From Spirochaetota bacterium (lineage in GTDB: Bacteria; Spirochaetota; UBA4802; UBA5550), in the NCBI GenBank assembly GCA_009787025.1, contig WRGT01000069.1:1-50129 (forward strand): a DNA stretch of 50,129 nucleotides, written 5' to 3'. Positions 40,868 through 50,006 of this stretch are shown piece by piece (within the stretch, counting starts at the first letter, position 1; each line of letters starts with the position of its first letter). A program made the translations under genes and the position numbers. The notes beneath the pieces are model-generated. The model had not been told where the DNA came from and ran no database searches. It saw only the letters and a list, made by a program, of their open reading frames with translations.

Positions 40868-41506
40868 TTAGTTAGATATTTTCAATTTTGTTTCTTCATT
40901 TTTTAACAGTGATTTTATAAAATTTCCATCTAATTCTGTGATTTTTCTTGAGGTAACAATTATATCCCATATACCCCAATTTTCAGCTTTCTGCGCATAC
41001 TCACGTATAACAATATAAAACTTACCCGGATAGGACAGGTCATAAGGAATATCTACTTCAAACAATTTATTGCCTGTCAAACAACTTGTATCTGCTGTTG
41101 CTACAAGTTTTGTGTTGTCATATATGTCTTTAACATAGATCTTAAGCTTAGAGTCAAAGGGGAGTTTTTTCTCTTTGTAGCGAAAAAAATCAAAATACGC
41201 CCTGTAAAAAAGATCTCTTTTATATCCGCTAACAGGTATTTCTACTTCAAATTGTTTTATAAAAAAACCCTTATTATCTATTACAGGCGGAGAATCCGAC
41301 AGAAGAGTAAGACCTGTGTTATACGCCCAATTTGCTGCATATTTATAATCTATAATCTCAGCTGCAATGCCATCCCCTCCATTATTAATATTTATACTAT
41401 TAATAACAATGGTATCACTTTCAGCCGTATTCTGCGGAGATACGGGGAGTACTGATAGAATTATAAAAAGTTGTATTATTATAGCAATTTTGTAATTTAT
41501 AAGCAT
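40868..41506 (-). CDS. Hypothetical secreted protein
   Basis: 212 aa, N-terminal signal-like segment, beta-rich remainder. Confidence 0.6.
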   Translation of the reverse strand: MLINYKIAIIIQLFIILSVLPVSPQNTAESDTIVINSININNGGDGIAAEIIDYKYAANWAYNTGLTLLSDSPPVIDNKGFFIKQFEVEIPVSGYKRDLFYRAYFDFFRYKEKKLPFDSKLKIYVKDIYDNTKLVATADTSCLTGNKLFEVDIPYDLSYPGKFYIVIREYAQKAENWGIWDIIVTSRKITELDGNFIKSLLKNEETKLKISN

Positions 41507-41516
41507 CTCCTTCTAC

Positions 41517-41683
41517 GTCATCGCGAGCCGAGTTTTAAGTTCATCAGTTAGAACAATGTAAACTCGGCGTGGCGATCCAGTGGAATACAATCCAGCAGGA
41601 TAAATTAAGACCCTGGATTGCCACGCGCAGGTTACACAATCTGTACTCAAGCATGGCTGAAGCGCTCGCAATGACATAGAAAA
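41517..41683 (-). repeat. Dispersed non-coding repeat element, copy 1
   Basis: Termini GTCATCGCGAG...CTCGCAATGAC are inverted repeats; reverse complement aligns to copy 2 at 50007-50129. Confidence 0.85.
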
Positions 41684-41736
41684 AATGTAAATATCTCAAT
41701 ATATTTAATACTTATCAGACAACATCGAAAATTCGG

Positions 41737-42309
41737 CTATTTTATCAGCCTCATTACCTTTTCAGCATCAAGGTTAGAAATATTTTCAATCCCAAGGTTC
41801 GTATTTTTTAAAGTATCATTAATTCCGACCATTAGACTTTCTATCTTTTTATTTGAAATAATATTATTTGAAATAACATTCGATGCGGCAATATTATCCA
41901 TCTCTACCTGAATCTTAGTCAAAGATGTTAAATTACTTGAAATAAGAACATCTATTTCATTCTTTTTTAACTTAAATGCATCTGCCGTTAATTGCGGTCC
42001 GACAAAATCCTTTAATATTCTGTTATTATTAAACAGGGTTTCGTTCATTATAGTATCTAATGCAGCAGGATTAGAGACAGATAAGAGTCTATCAAGACCT
42101 CTGCTTATCATTTGGTTTTTTGTAAGTGATGTTTGAATCTCTTTTACTTCTTTTTCGATAGTTTCAATTCTTGAATTTATGGCATTTTTGATACTGATTG
42201 AATCATTTTTTGAATTTACGCTATCCTGTTTAAGTTCTTTTTCGTCGGATTTCTTTTTATTATTGATATTTTGGGCTGAACCAAGTATACTATCTGCAGT
42301 TATTTTCAT
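41737..42309 (-). CDS. Hypothetical helical protein
   Basis: 190-aa ORF with RBS aggtg; no family recognised. Confidence 0.55.
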   Translation of the reverse strand: MKITADSILGSAQNINNKKKSDEKELKQDSVNSKNDSISIKNAINSRIETIEKEVKEIQTSLTKNQMISRGLDRLLSVSNPAALDTIMNETLFNNNRILKDFVGPQLTADAFKLKKNEIDVLISSNLTSLTKIQVEMDNIAASNVISNNIISNKKIESLMVGINDTLKNTNLGIENISNLDAEKVMRLIK

Positions 42310-42644
42310 TTTACACCTTCCATTGTGTCTATATTTCTATATTTATAACTCCTATAACCATTATATAAGCGCTATTTCAATTTGTCAAGTATTTTCATGC
42401 AGGCAATCTGAGTTTTCCAGTTTTACGGATTGAAGCGAGATGTCTTTTTTCTTCCTGCTTTATTTCGTAGATTTCAGTAAGGGACTCCTCAAGTTCGGAG
42501 GCTCTGACCCCTAACCTCACATATTTCATGACGAAACAATTTTTGATTAAAAAAGTCTTTGGCAAAAAAAATTTTAAAAAAAGCCAACTACGAGCGTTTA
42601 TATAATTAATTAAGTTAAAATATTATAAACACAGAGTTAATTAT

Positions 42645-43073
42645 ATGCTGAATAAAAAATCAGAAGCAAATCTGGAAATTGCAAAGCTATGCCTGGAAAA
42701 GGAAGATGAAAACTTTTTCTCGGCAGGAGTTTCAAGGGCATATTATGCAATTTTTCAGGCAACAAAATATTTGCTTGAAAAAAATTGTTTCGATTATAAA
42801 AAGTTTAAAAGAAATGAGCCTAGAGCCAAAAAGCAAAGGGATTATGCGCACGGCAGCATAAGTATAGCATTAGAATATTTTTTGTTAAATAACGGATTTA
42901 ACGGGCAAAATGATTTAAGGTTTATAAATTATATGTACACAACTTTCAATAAACTCTATTATTGGAGACTTGAAAGTGATTATAAAGATACCGTCATTAG
43001 TAAAAAAACTCTGAAAAAGGCATTAAAAAGAACTGAAATGTTTATTAATGAATTAAAAAAATACAATATATAA
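42645..43073 (+). CDS. HEPN-domain protein
   Basis: 'FFSAGVSRAYYAIFQATKYLLEKN...RDYAHGSISIALEYFL' typical HEPN N-terminal helices with conserved His. Confidence 0.8.
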   Translation: MLNKKSEANLEIAKLCLEKEDENFFSAGVSRAYYAIFQATKYLLEKNCFDYKKFKRNEPRAKKQRDYAHGSISIALEYFLLNNGFNGQNDLRFINYMYTTFNKLYYWRLESDYKDTVISKKTLKKALKRTEMFINELKKYNI

Positions 43074-43083
43074 GGATAAACTT

Positions 43084-43374
43084 ATGAATAAAAAGCTAAA
43101 GCAACTGATTATAAAACATATAAATATTGTAAAATCCATGTATCCTGAAGTTTATATTGAAGTTGATATGATTGGTGATGACATTTTAGTTGGTATTGAT
43201 TCTCTGGATATTTCTGACGAAGAAAGATATGAAGACTTGATGGTCAATTTTATTAGAGAATATCACAGTAAAGGATTTCTTAATGTTTACTGGGGTGTTA
43301 ATGATACTTTAACCTGCGACAACCTTAGCCTGTTAGAAAATTCTGATAAAATACCAAGTGTAATAAATTTTTAA
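43084..43374 (+). CDS. Small partner protein of the HEPN gene (unknown function)
   Basis: 96 aa, 10 bp downstream of the HEPN gene, same strand; no GSxxxG...DxD nucleotidyltransferase motif. Confidence 0.6.
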   Translation: MNKKLKQLIIKHINIVKSMYPEVYIEVDMIGDDILVGIDSLDISDEERYEDLMVNFIREYHSKGFLNVYWGVNDTLTCDNLSLLENSDKIPSVINF

Positions 43375-43380
43375 CGGTTG

Positions 43381-43400
43381 GGGCACAAAATTTTGTGCCC
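43381..43400. repeat. Perfect 20-bp palindrome downstream of smc
   Basis: GGGCACAAAATTTTGTGCCC. Confidence 0.8.
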
Positions 43401-43412
43401 TTACGGGCTCCA

Positions 43413-46151
43413 TCACTCTACTCTCTCAATCTTTAATGAAATCAGCTTAGAAACACCCGGCTCTTCCATTGTAATTCCATAGATTGATTCGCATATATTC
43501 ATAGTCTTCTTATTATGCGTTACTATAATAAACTGCGTACCCTTAGCAAACTCTCTCAGCATCTTAACAAATTTCCCAATATTCTGTTCATCAAGGGGAG
43601 CATCTATCTCATCAAGAAAACAGAACGGAGACGGCTTAACCATATATGTTGCAAATAAAAGGGCTATGGCTGTTAAAGCTCTCTCGCCGCCTGATAACAG
43701 ATTGATATTCTTAAACTTTTTCCCCGGAGGTCTTACCATAATATCAATACCGCTGTCCAATACATTTGCCGTATCAATCATTTCAAGAAAAGCTTCGCCG
43801 CCCTCAAAAAGTCTTTTAAATACATCTGAAAAATTCTTCTGAATATCATTAAATGTATTCATAAAAAGATCTATAGAGGTTTTATTAATATCCTCAATAA
43901 CATCTATAATATCCTGCCTCGCCTTTTCTATATCCGCCTTTTGGTCAATATAGTATTCAAATCTCTTTTTCAAATCACGAAACTCTTCAATTGCAAGATT
44001 ATTGATTGGTCCCAATTCCTGTATCTTTTTTCTCAGCTCCTGCATCTCCTCTTGCAAATCGTTCGCCATTGTATCATTTATTTTCAAATCATCCAAGTCT
44101 TTAACCTTTTTCTCATACTCTATCCAAAGATAATCTTGAATTGAGTCTCTTTTAAAAGATAGTTCGACCTCCGTTCTCTCCATAGCATTGATTTTATCAA
44201 GAATCTTTGTAAATTCCTCTTCATCCTTTTTTGATTCTGTTTTACGGTTTATTATGTTACTTTCAATTTCGCCTCTTTTGGCAACAAGTTCGGCTATGCT
44301 TGCTTTCAAGGCTTCACTCTTTTCATTAAACTGAATCAGCCTGTCTTCCGATTCTTTTATCTCTCTATTAATTTCATCAATTACTTTATCTGTTACGACT
44401 ATCTCTTCGTTAAAATTATCTATCTGTTTTTTAATATCATCAATCTGATATATTAAAGATGATAACTGCTTCTCAATCCAATCACAATCATTTTCATACT
44501 TAGCTATGTCTTTTTCAATCCTTGTTATCATAGAGTTTATATTCTCCAACTCCTGCTGTTCGCTATGTATAAACTCGTCAAGAAGTCCGTTATCCGCCTT
44601 TAGTTCATCTGTCTTAAGAACCGCTTCACGTATCTGCTTATCAAGCTTCTCTTTATCTGCATGTATTCCTGTCTTATCAAAAAGTATAGACCTGAACCCG
44701 TCCTCATAGCTTTCAAACTTATCAATACTGTCTTTTAAATATTTGATATTTATCTTTTCAAGAAATCCTCTTGCGCTGTCAAAAGAATTTATCTTCAGTT
44801 CATCAATAGCGCTGTTTAAATTCGCTTCTATTGCATTCAGTTCATTTTCTATAACACGCTTTACCTCTACCCTTTCCAGCTCGGAATTTTCAAGTTCAAG
44901 TTTTCTCTTTTCAATAGCATCTACAAGTTTTTTGATTACAACCTCTATAGATTCACGCAATTTCTTTAAAGAATTTTCATTATCCTTTATCCTTTTATTA
45001 TTATCCTCAATCTTATCTCTGGAGCCGTGTATCGAATCAATTTTCTTTTTTCTGCCGTTAAAAAATTCCAAGAGTTTACTTTTATCTTCGTTTATCTTGT
45101 CTTTAAGAACAATCACAGTCTCTTCATTCTTTTTCTTTTCAGCAAGAAGACGTTCACGGCTTGAACCTCTCTCTTCGAGCTTTTTTAAAATGCTGCTTTT
45201 TCTCGCCAAGTGTTCATCCGCCAACTGTCTGTTCTTTTTTGCGGATATATCTATGGTTTCTCTTCTCACTCTGTATGTATCAAGCTTTTTCTCAATCTCA
45301 AACAGCTCATACTGAAGGTCGTTTTTTCTCTTTTCATCTTTTTCATTTTCAGATGATGTTACTGCGACTCTTGCAGCTATCTTCTCTTTCTCCTGCTTTA
45401 ACTTTTCTATCTCAACATGATTCTTATCAAATCTCTTAGCAATATCTTTAAACTTTAAAACATTAAGCTTTATATCAATATCCGAAGCCTTCCCTTTCAG
45501 ATTAAGGAACTCCTTTGTCTTCTCAGCCTGTTTTGACTTCAGCTCTTTTTCTCTCTCTATTTCCTTAATTATATCGTTTAGTCTGTTTATGTTCTCTCCT
45601 GTGTCTTGCAGTTTCTTTAAGGATTCCCTTTTCTGCATTTTATATCTGGATATTCCGGCAGCCTCTTCAAAAAGGTACCTTCTGTCCTCTGCCTTTGTAG
45701 AAAGAATAAGATCTATCTTACCCTGCTCAAGAACAGAATAGGCTGATTTCCCTATACCTGTATCCATAAAGAGCTTATCTATATCTTTAAGCCTGACAGG
45801 GGATCTGTTTATGAGGTACTCCGATTCACCGTCTCTAAAAATACGCCTGCCGACAGTTACGCTGTCGGAATCAAAATCGAGTATCCTGTTACTGTTGTCT
45901 ATAGTTAATGCGACCTCTGCAAGTGAAAGGGCTTTTCTCTGATCTGTTCCCGAAAAGATAATATCTTCCATTGTCTGCCCGCGTATATTCTTTGCCTGTT
46001 TTTCGCCAAGAACCCATTTTACCGCATCAACTATATTTGATTTACCGCAGCCGTTTGGTCCGACTACTGCAGTAATTCCCGACTCAAAGTCAACTTGAGT
46101 CTTGTCTGCAAAGGATTTAAATCCAAACATCTCTATTGATTTAAGGAACAT
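43413..46151 (-). CDS. smc: SMC-family chromosome segregation ATPase (short form)
   Basis: 'MFLKSIEMFGFKSFADKTQVDFESGITAVVGPNGCGKSNIVDAVKWVLGEKQAKNIRG', C-terminal 'LLSGGERALTAIALLFATYMVKPSPFCFLDEIDAPLDEQNIGKF'. Confidence 0.93.
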   Translation of the reverse strand: MFLKSIEMFGFKSFADKTQVDFESGITAVVGPNGCGKSNIVDAVKWVLGEKQAKNIRGQTMEDIIFSGTDQRKALSLAEVALTIDNSNRILDFDSDSVTVGRRIFRDGESEYLINRSPVRLKDIDKLFMDTGIGKSAYSVLEQGKIDLILSTKAEDRRYLFEEAAGISRYKMQKRESLKKLQDTGENINRLNDIIKEIEREKELKSKQAEKTKEFLNLKGKASDIDIKLNVLKFKDIAKRFDKNHVEIEKLKQEKEKIAARVAVTSSENEKDEKRKNDLQYELFEIEKKLDTYRVRRETIDISAKKNRQLADEHLARKSSILKKLEERGSSRERLLAEKKKNEETVIVLKDKINEDKSKLLEFFNGRKKKIDSIHGSRDKIEDNNKRIKDNENSLKKLRESIEVVIKKLVDAIEKRKLELENSELERVEVKRVIENELNAIEANLNSAIDELKINSFDSARGFLEKINIKYLKDSIDKFESYEDGFRSILFDKTGIHADKEKLDKQIREAVLKTDELKADNGLLDEFIHSEQQELENINSMITRIEKDIAKYENDCDWIEKQLSSLIYQIDDIKKQIDNFNEEIVVTDKVIDEINREIKESEDRLIQFNEKSEALKASIAELVAKRGEIESNIINRKTESKKDEEEFTKILDKINAMERTEVELSFKRDSIQDYLWIEYEKKVKDLDDLKINDTMANDLQEEMQELRKKIQELGPINNLAIEEFRDLKKRFEYYIDQKADIEKARQDIIDVIEDINKTSIDLFMNTFNDIQKNFSDVFKRLFEGGEAFLEMIDTANVLDSGIDIMVRPPGKKFKNINLLSGGERALTAIALLFATYMVKPSPFCFLDEIDAPLDEQNIGKFVKMLREFAKGTQFIIVTHNKKTMNICESIYGITMEEPGVSKLISLKIERVE

Positions 46152-46204
46152 ATTGTTTACTTTCTCTATAAAAATCTCTGTATTATAATTGTAATAATTT
46201 TTTG

Positions 46205-46252
46205 GTGTTTGACAGTAGGGACAAAAAATTTTTTGCCTCTACTGTCAAACAC
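46205..46252. repeat. Long imperfect palindrome in smc-nadC intergenic region
   Basis: GTGTTTGACAGTAG ggacAAAAAATTTTTTgcct CTACTGTCAAACAC, 14-bp perfect outer arms and an A6T6 core. Confidence 0.85.
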
Positions 46253-46423
46253 GCAGGTCTCACAGGTTAAAGCAAGTAGATTTTTATTCGTGTGGGGGAA
46301 AAAATAAGCAAACATAAAAATACTTGACCTGAATCTGTTTTACATATCTATTAAGCTAATTTAAAGAATCTCTTCTTTGAATTATTTAAATACTATTTTA
46401 GAGAAAATTTACAGTTAGTTGTT

Positions 46424-47260
46424 ATGAATAATTTTAATAATCTAAATCAACTCATAGAAACGGCGCTTTATGAAGACACGCTTAATATTGGAGATATAAC
46501 GTCCGAAGCAATCTTTAGCGACGAATTATACTCATATAAACTCATTGCAAAAGACAGCGGAGTGCTGTGCGGAATAGACATATTCATTGCCGTAATGAAA
46601 TATGTTGACAATAAAATAACAGTAAAAAAATTCTTTAATGACAAAGATGCAATAAATAAGGGCGATATTATAGGTGACGTCTCAGGTCCGGTAATATCCA
46701 TATTAAAAGGCGAAAGAACAGCGCTCAATTTTATATCGCACCTTTCGGGCATTGCAACAAAGACCGCTCTGTTTGTAAAAGAATCCAACGGAAGAACGAC
46801 CATTCTTGATACAAGAAAAACGCTTCCCGGATACAGAGAGCTGCAAAAATATGCAGTCCAGTGCGGCGGCGGAAAAAATCACAGGATGGGACTTTATGAT
46901 GCTATACTCATTAAGGATAATCACAGTGACTGCGCAGGCGGAATCACATCTGCAGTTGAAAAGGTCAAAGCCAAATGGGGTAATAAATACAAGATAGAGG
47001 TTGAAGCGCGGAATATTGACGAAGTAAAAGAAGCTGTAAAATGTAATGTTGACAGAATAATGCTTGATAATATGAGCAATAGTGACATGAAAGAAGCTGT
47101 TGATTATATCGGAGGCAGAATAGAAACCGAAGCCTCAGGCAATATGAATTTGCAGAGAATACATGACGTATCCCTGACAGGCGTTGATTTTATCTCATTC
47201 GGGGAGCTTACAAATTCGGTAAAGGCATTCGATTTCAGCCTAAAAGAAATCAAAGACTAA
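46424..47260 (+). CDS. nadC: Nicotinate-nucleotide pyrophosphorylase (carboxylating)
   Basis: 'GERTALNFISHLSGIATKTALFV', 'ILDTRKTLPGYRELQKYAVQCGGGKNHRMGLYDAILIKDNH', 'IEVEARNIDEVKEAV'. Confidence 0.96.
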   Translation: MNNFNNLNQLIETALYEDTLNIGDITSEAIFSDELYSYKLIAKDSGVLCGIDIFIAVMKYVDNKITVKKFFNDKDAINKGDIIGDVSGPVISILKGERTALNFISHLSGIATKTALFVKESNGRTTILDTRKTLPGYRELQKYAVQCGGGKNHRMGLYDAILIKDNHSDCAGGITSAVEKVKAKWGNKYKIEVEARNIDEVKEAVKCNVDRIMLDNMSNSDMKEAVDYIGGRIETEASGNMNLQRIHDVSLTGVDFISFGELTNSVKAFDFSLKEIKD

Positions 47261-47274
47261 AGGCGGAGTATATA

Positions 47275-48345
47275 ATGGATTTCAGCAACTACAGTGATGA
47301 TATGTTAAAAGAATATATAGTTGATGCTAAAAAGAGACTCGGCGATAAACTCCTGATTCCGGCGCATCACTATATCGCTAGAGATATAATAGAGATTGCA
47401 GACATTACAGGCGACTCGTATAAGCTTGCAGTTGACGTCAGCAGGAGCAATGCCGAATTCATTGTATTCTGCGGAGTGAGATTTATGGCAGACGGCGCAA
47501 AAATATTGGCTTCAAAAAATCAACATATACTGCACCCTGTACCTGACGCGGGATGTCCCATGGCTGATATGATAGATGAAGAGACTGCGGAAAAAGTTGT
47601 TGAGAGATTAAGCAAAGAGTGCGGCAGAGAAATCATCCCTTTAGTATATATGAATTCATATGCAGATTCAAAAAATTTTTGCGGACGCATGAGCGGAACA
47701 GTATGCACAAGTTCAAATGCGGGAAAGATAGTACAACATTTTCTTGATAAAGGAAAGAGTATCTTCTTCTTTCCCGATTATCATCTGGGAATGAATACCG
47801 CTGTCAAACTAAGTATTGACGAATCGCAAATCGTTAAAGTAATGACGGACCTCTCCCTTGAAGATAATAAAGATATAAAGAACGGCAGGATGTTTCTATG
47901 GGATGGGTTCTGTCCCGTACATCAGGAATTTAACGATGAGGATATTATTTCAATGAGGAAGAAATATCCCGCATCAAAAATCATTGTTCATCCCGAAACG
48001 AAAAGGAGTGTCGCTTCTTTGGCAGACATATCGGGATCTACTCAGGAAATTTTTGACAATGTAGCGAAATCGGAAGATGGTTCTACATGGATTATAGGAA
48101 CCGAAACTACTTTTGTTAATAGAATCGCAAACACATTCCCAAAGAAAACAATACTTCCGCTTAAGCAGTCTCCGTGCAGTAATATGATGAAAATAAATCT
48201 AAGAAATACTGCTGAAATAATAAAATCCGTAGAAGATTATATTGGCGGCAAAGGGGACCTTAAAAATGAAGTCTTTGTTGATGACAGATTAAAGGGAAAT
48301 GCAAAAATTGCTCTTAACAGAATGATAGAAATTGTTGAAACGTAG
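47275..48345 (+). CDS. nadA: Quinolinate synthase
   Basis: 'IPAHHYIARDIIEIADITGDSYKLAVDVS', 'FCGVRFMADGAKIL', 'DAGCPMADMI', 'TVCTSSNAGKIV'. Confidence 0.96.
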   Translation: MDFSNYSDDMLKEYIVDAKKRLGDKLLIPAHHYIARDIIEIADITGDSYKLAVDVSRSNAEFIVFCGVRFMADGAKILASKNQHILHPVPDAGCPMADMIDEETAEKVVERLSKECGREIIPLVYMNSYADSKNFCGRMSGTVCTSSNAGKIVQHFLDKGKSIFFFPDYHLGMNTAVKLSIDESQIVKVMTDLSLEDNKDIKNGRMFLWDGFCPVHQEFNDEDIISMRKKYPASKIIVHPETKRSVASLADISGSTQEIFDNVAKSEDGSTWIIGTETTFVNRIANTFPKKTILPLKQSPCSNMMKINLRNTAEIIKSVEDYIGGKGDLKNEVFVDDRLKGNAKIALNRMIEIVET

Positions 48346-48407
48346 GAGTCGTCCCTAACCGGTATTTGGCTAAACGAATGTATTTAAAATGACACAAGAA
48401 CGTAACC

Positions 48408-49991
48408 ATGGAGAAAATCATGAGGCATCAATTTGATGTTGTAATAGTAGGAACAGGTATAGCAGGGCTTACATGCGCAATCTATTTGAAGAAAGCCGGA
48501 CTTAATGTTGTATCAATGACAAAGGAGAGTCATATATCTGATAGCAATACGTTTCATGCGCAAGGCGGAATTGTAGCCTCAAAGGATGATGACTCTGCCA
48601 ATCTTCTTAGAGAGGATATACTCAATGCAGGATGTTCTTATAACAGGATCGATGCGGTAGAGTATTTTGTAAAATATGGTCCGCCATTGGTCTTTGACTT
48701 TTTAGTTAATGATGTGGGGATAGAGTTCAGCAAATCAAGCAAAGGGGATATTGACTATACCGAAGAAGCGGCTCACAGTGTTAAACGCATAGTGCATTTT
48801 GAAGATCATACGGGAGATAAAATTGAGGAATCACTTATAGATTATGCCAAGAAGATCGGAGTTAAGTTTCTTGTAGATTATACTGCCATTGACCTGATTA
48901 CAAACAATCACCATTCAAGAAATACTCAGGAGCTCTACAAGGAAAGAGAGGTCATGGGGATATATGCCTTAAACAATAAGAAAGATTACCCTGAAACATT
49001 CTTCGCTCAAAATGTAGTCCTTGCAACAGGCGGAATAGGAAATCTATATTATCACTCAACTAATCCGGTCTCTGCAACAGGTGACGGTATAAGTATGGCG
49101 TATAGAGCCGGAGCTGATATTATCAATGCCGAATTTGTTCAATTTCATCCTACATCCCTGTTCCATAGGGATATTAAAAGATTTTTGATTTCCGAATCAT
49201 TGAGGGGAGAAGGAGCGCGCCTAAAGGATCATAAAGATCATGAGTTTATGTATGAATATTCCGAGATGGGCGATCTTGCTCCAAGAGATGTTGTAGCGCG
49301 TTCAATTTATGATAGAATGTCGAAGACCGGTAAAGAGTATATGTTTCTTGATATAGCAAACTACTACGAGGGTTCCATACCTCTTGAAAAACGTTTCTCA
49401 AAAATATACTCAACATGTAAAGACGGCGGAATTGATATTACAAAAGAACCTATTCCCATTGTTCCGGCAGCCCACTATTTTTGCGGAGGTATAAAGGCAG
49501 ACATAAAAGGAAGAAGCTCTCTTAAAAATCTCTATGCGATAGGCGAAGCAGCCTGTACCGGACTGCATGGAGCGAATAGACTTGCATCAACATCTCTGTT
49601 AGAAGGTCTTCTGTGGGGTAAATCAACAGCTGAAGATATTATACAAAAAAAATATAGAATAAATACAAAGCGTTTCAGCAGTATTCCGGACTGGGAGATA
49701 CCGTCCGATATTGAAGAGTTTGATCCTCTGCTGATTGACCAGGATATAAAGGCTATTCAACTTACCATGTGGAACTATGCCGGGATTATAAGAACCGAAA
49801 AAGGGCTTAGACGCGCAGAGGCTGATCTTGATTACTATTCTCACAGGATAATGAGATTTTATAAGAGCGCCAAGCTGCACAAAGATATTATAGAGCTAAG
49901 AAATTCCGTTGTCTGTTCATCACTGATTGTTGCAGCGGCTCTGAGAAATACCAAATCTGTCGGATGTCATTACCGCTCTAAAAGTAATTAG
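48408..49991 (+). CDS. nadB: L-aspartate oxidase
   Basis: 'FDVVIVGTGIAGLTCAIYLKKAG', 'SNTFHAQGGIVAS', 'ATGGIGNLYYHSTNPVSATGDGISMAYRAGADIINAEFVQFHPTSL', 'HYFCGGIKAD', 'GEAACTGLHGANRLASTSLLEGLLWG'. Confidence 0.97.
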   Translation: MEKIMRHQFDVVIVGTGIAGLTCAIYLKKAGLNVVSMTKESHISDSNTFHAQGGIVASKDDDSANLLREDILNAGCSYNRIDAVEYFVKYGPPLVFDFLVNDVGIEFSKSSKGDIDYTEEAAHSVKRIVHFEDHTGDKIEESLIDYAKKIGVKFLVDYTAIDLITNNHHSRNTQELYKEREVMGIYALNNKKDYPETFFAQNVVLATGGIGNLYYHSTNPVSATGDGISMAYRAGADIINAEFVQFHPTSLFHRDIKRFLISESLRGEGARLKDHKDHEFMYEYSEMGDLAPRDVVARSIYDRMSKTGKEYMFLDIANYYEGSIPLEKRFSKIYSTCKDGGIDITKEPIPIVPAAHYFCGGIKADIKGRSSLKNLYAIGEAACTGLHGANRLASTSLLEGLLWGKSTAEDIIQKKYRINTKRFSSIPDWEIPSDIEEFDPLLIDQDIKAIQLTMWNYAGIIRTEKGLRRAEADLDYYSHRIMRFYKSAKLHKDIIELRNSVVCSSLIVAAALRNTKSVGCHYRSKSN

Positions 49992-50006
49992 CTATATGTT
50001 TTCTAT

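Noticed and set aside
43084-43374. Annotating the HEPN partner as MNT nucleotidyltransferase
   Set aside because: No GSxxxG or DxD motif is visible; calling it MNT would be by context only.
44743-45315. 190-aa plus-strand ORF antisense to smc
   Set aside because: Ser/Phe/Leu-rich low-complexity translation typical of the antisense of a coiled-coil gene; the sense frame is clearly SMC.
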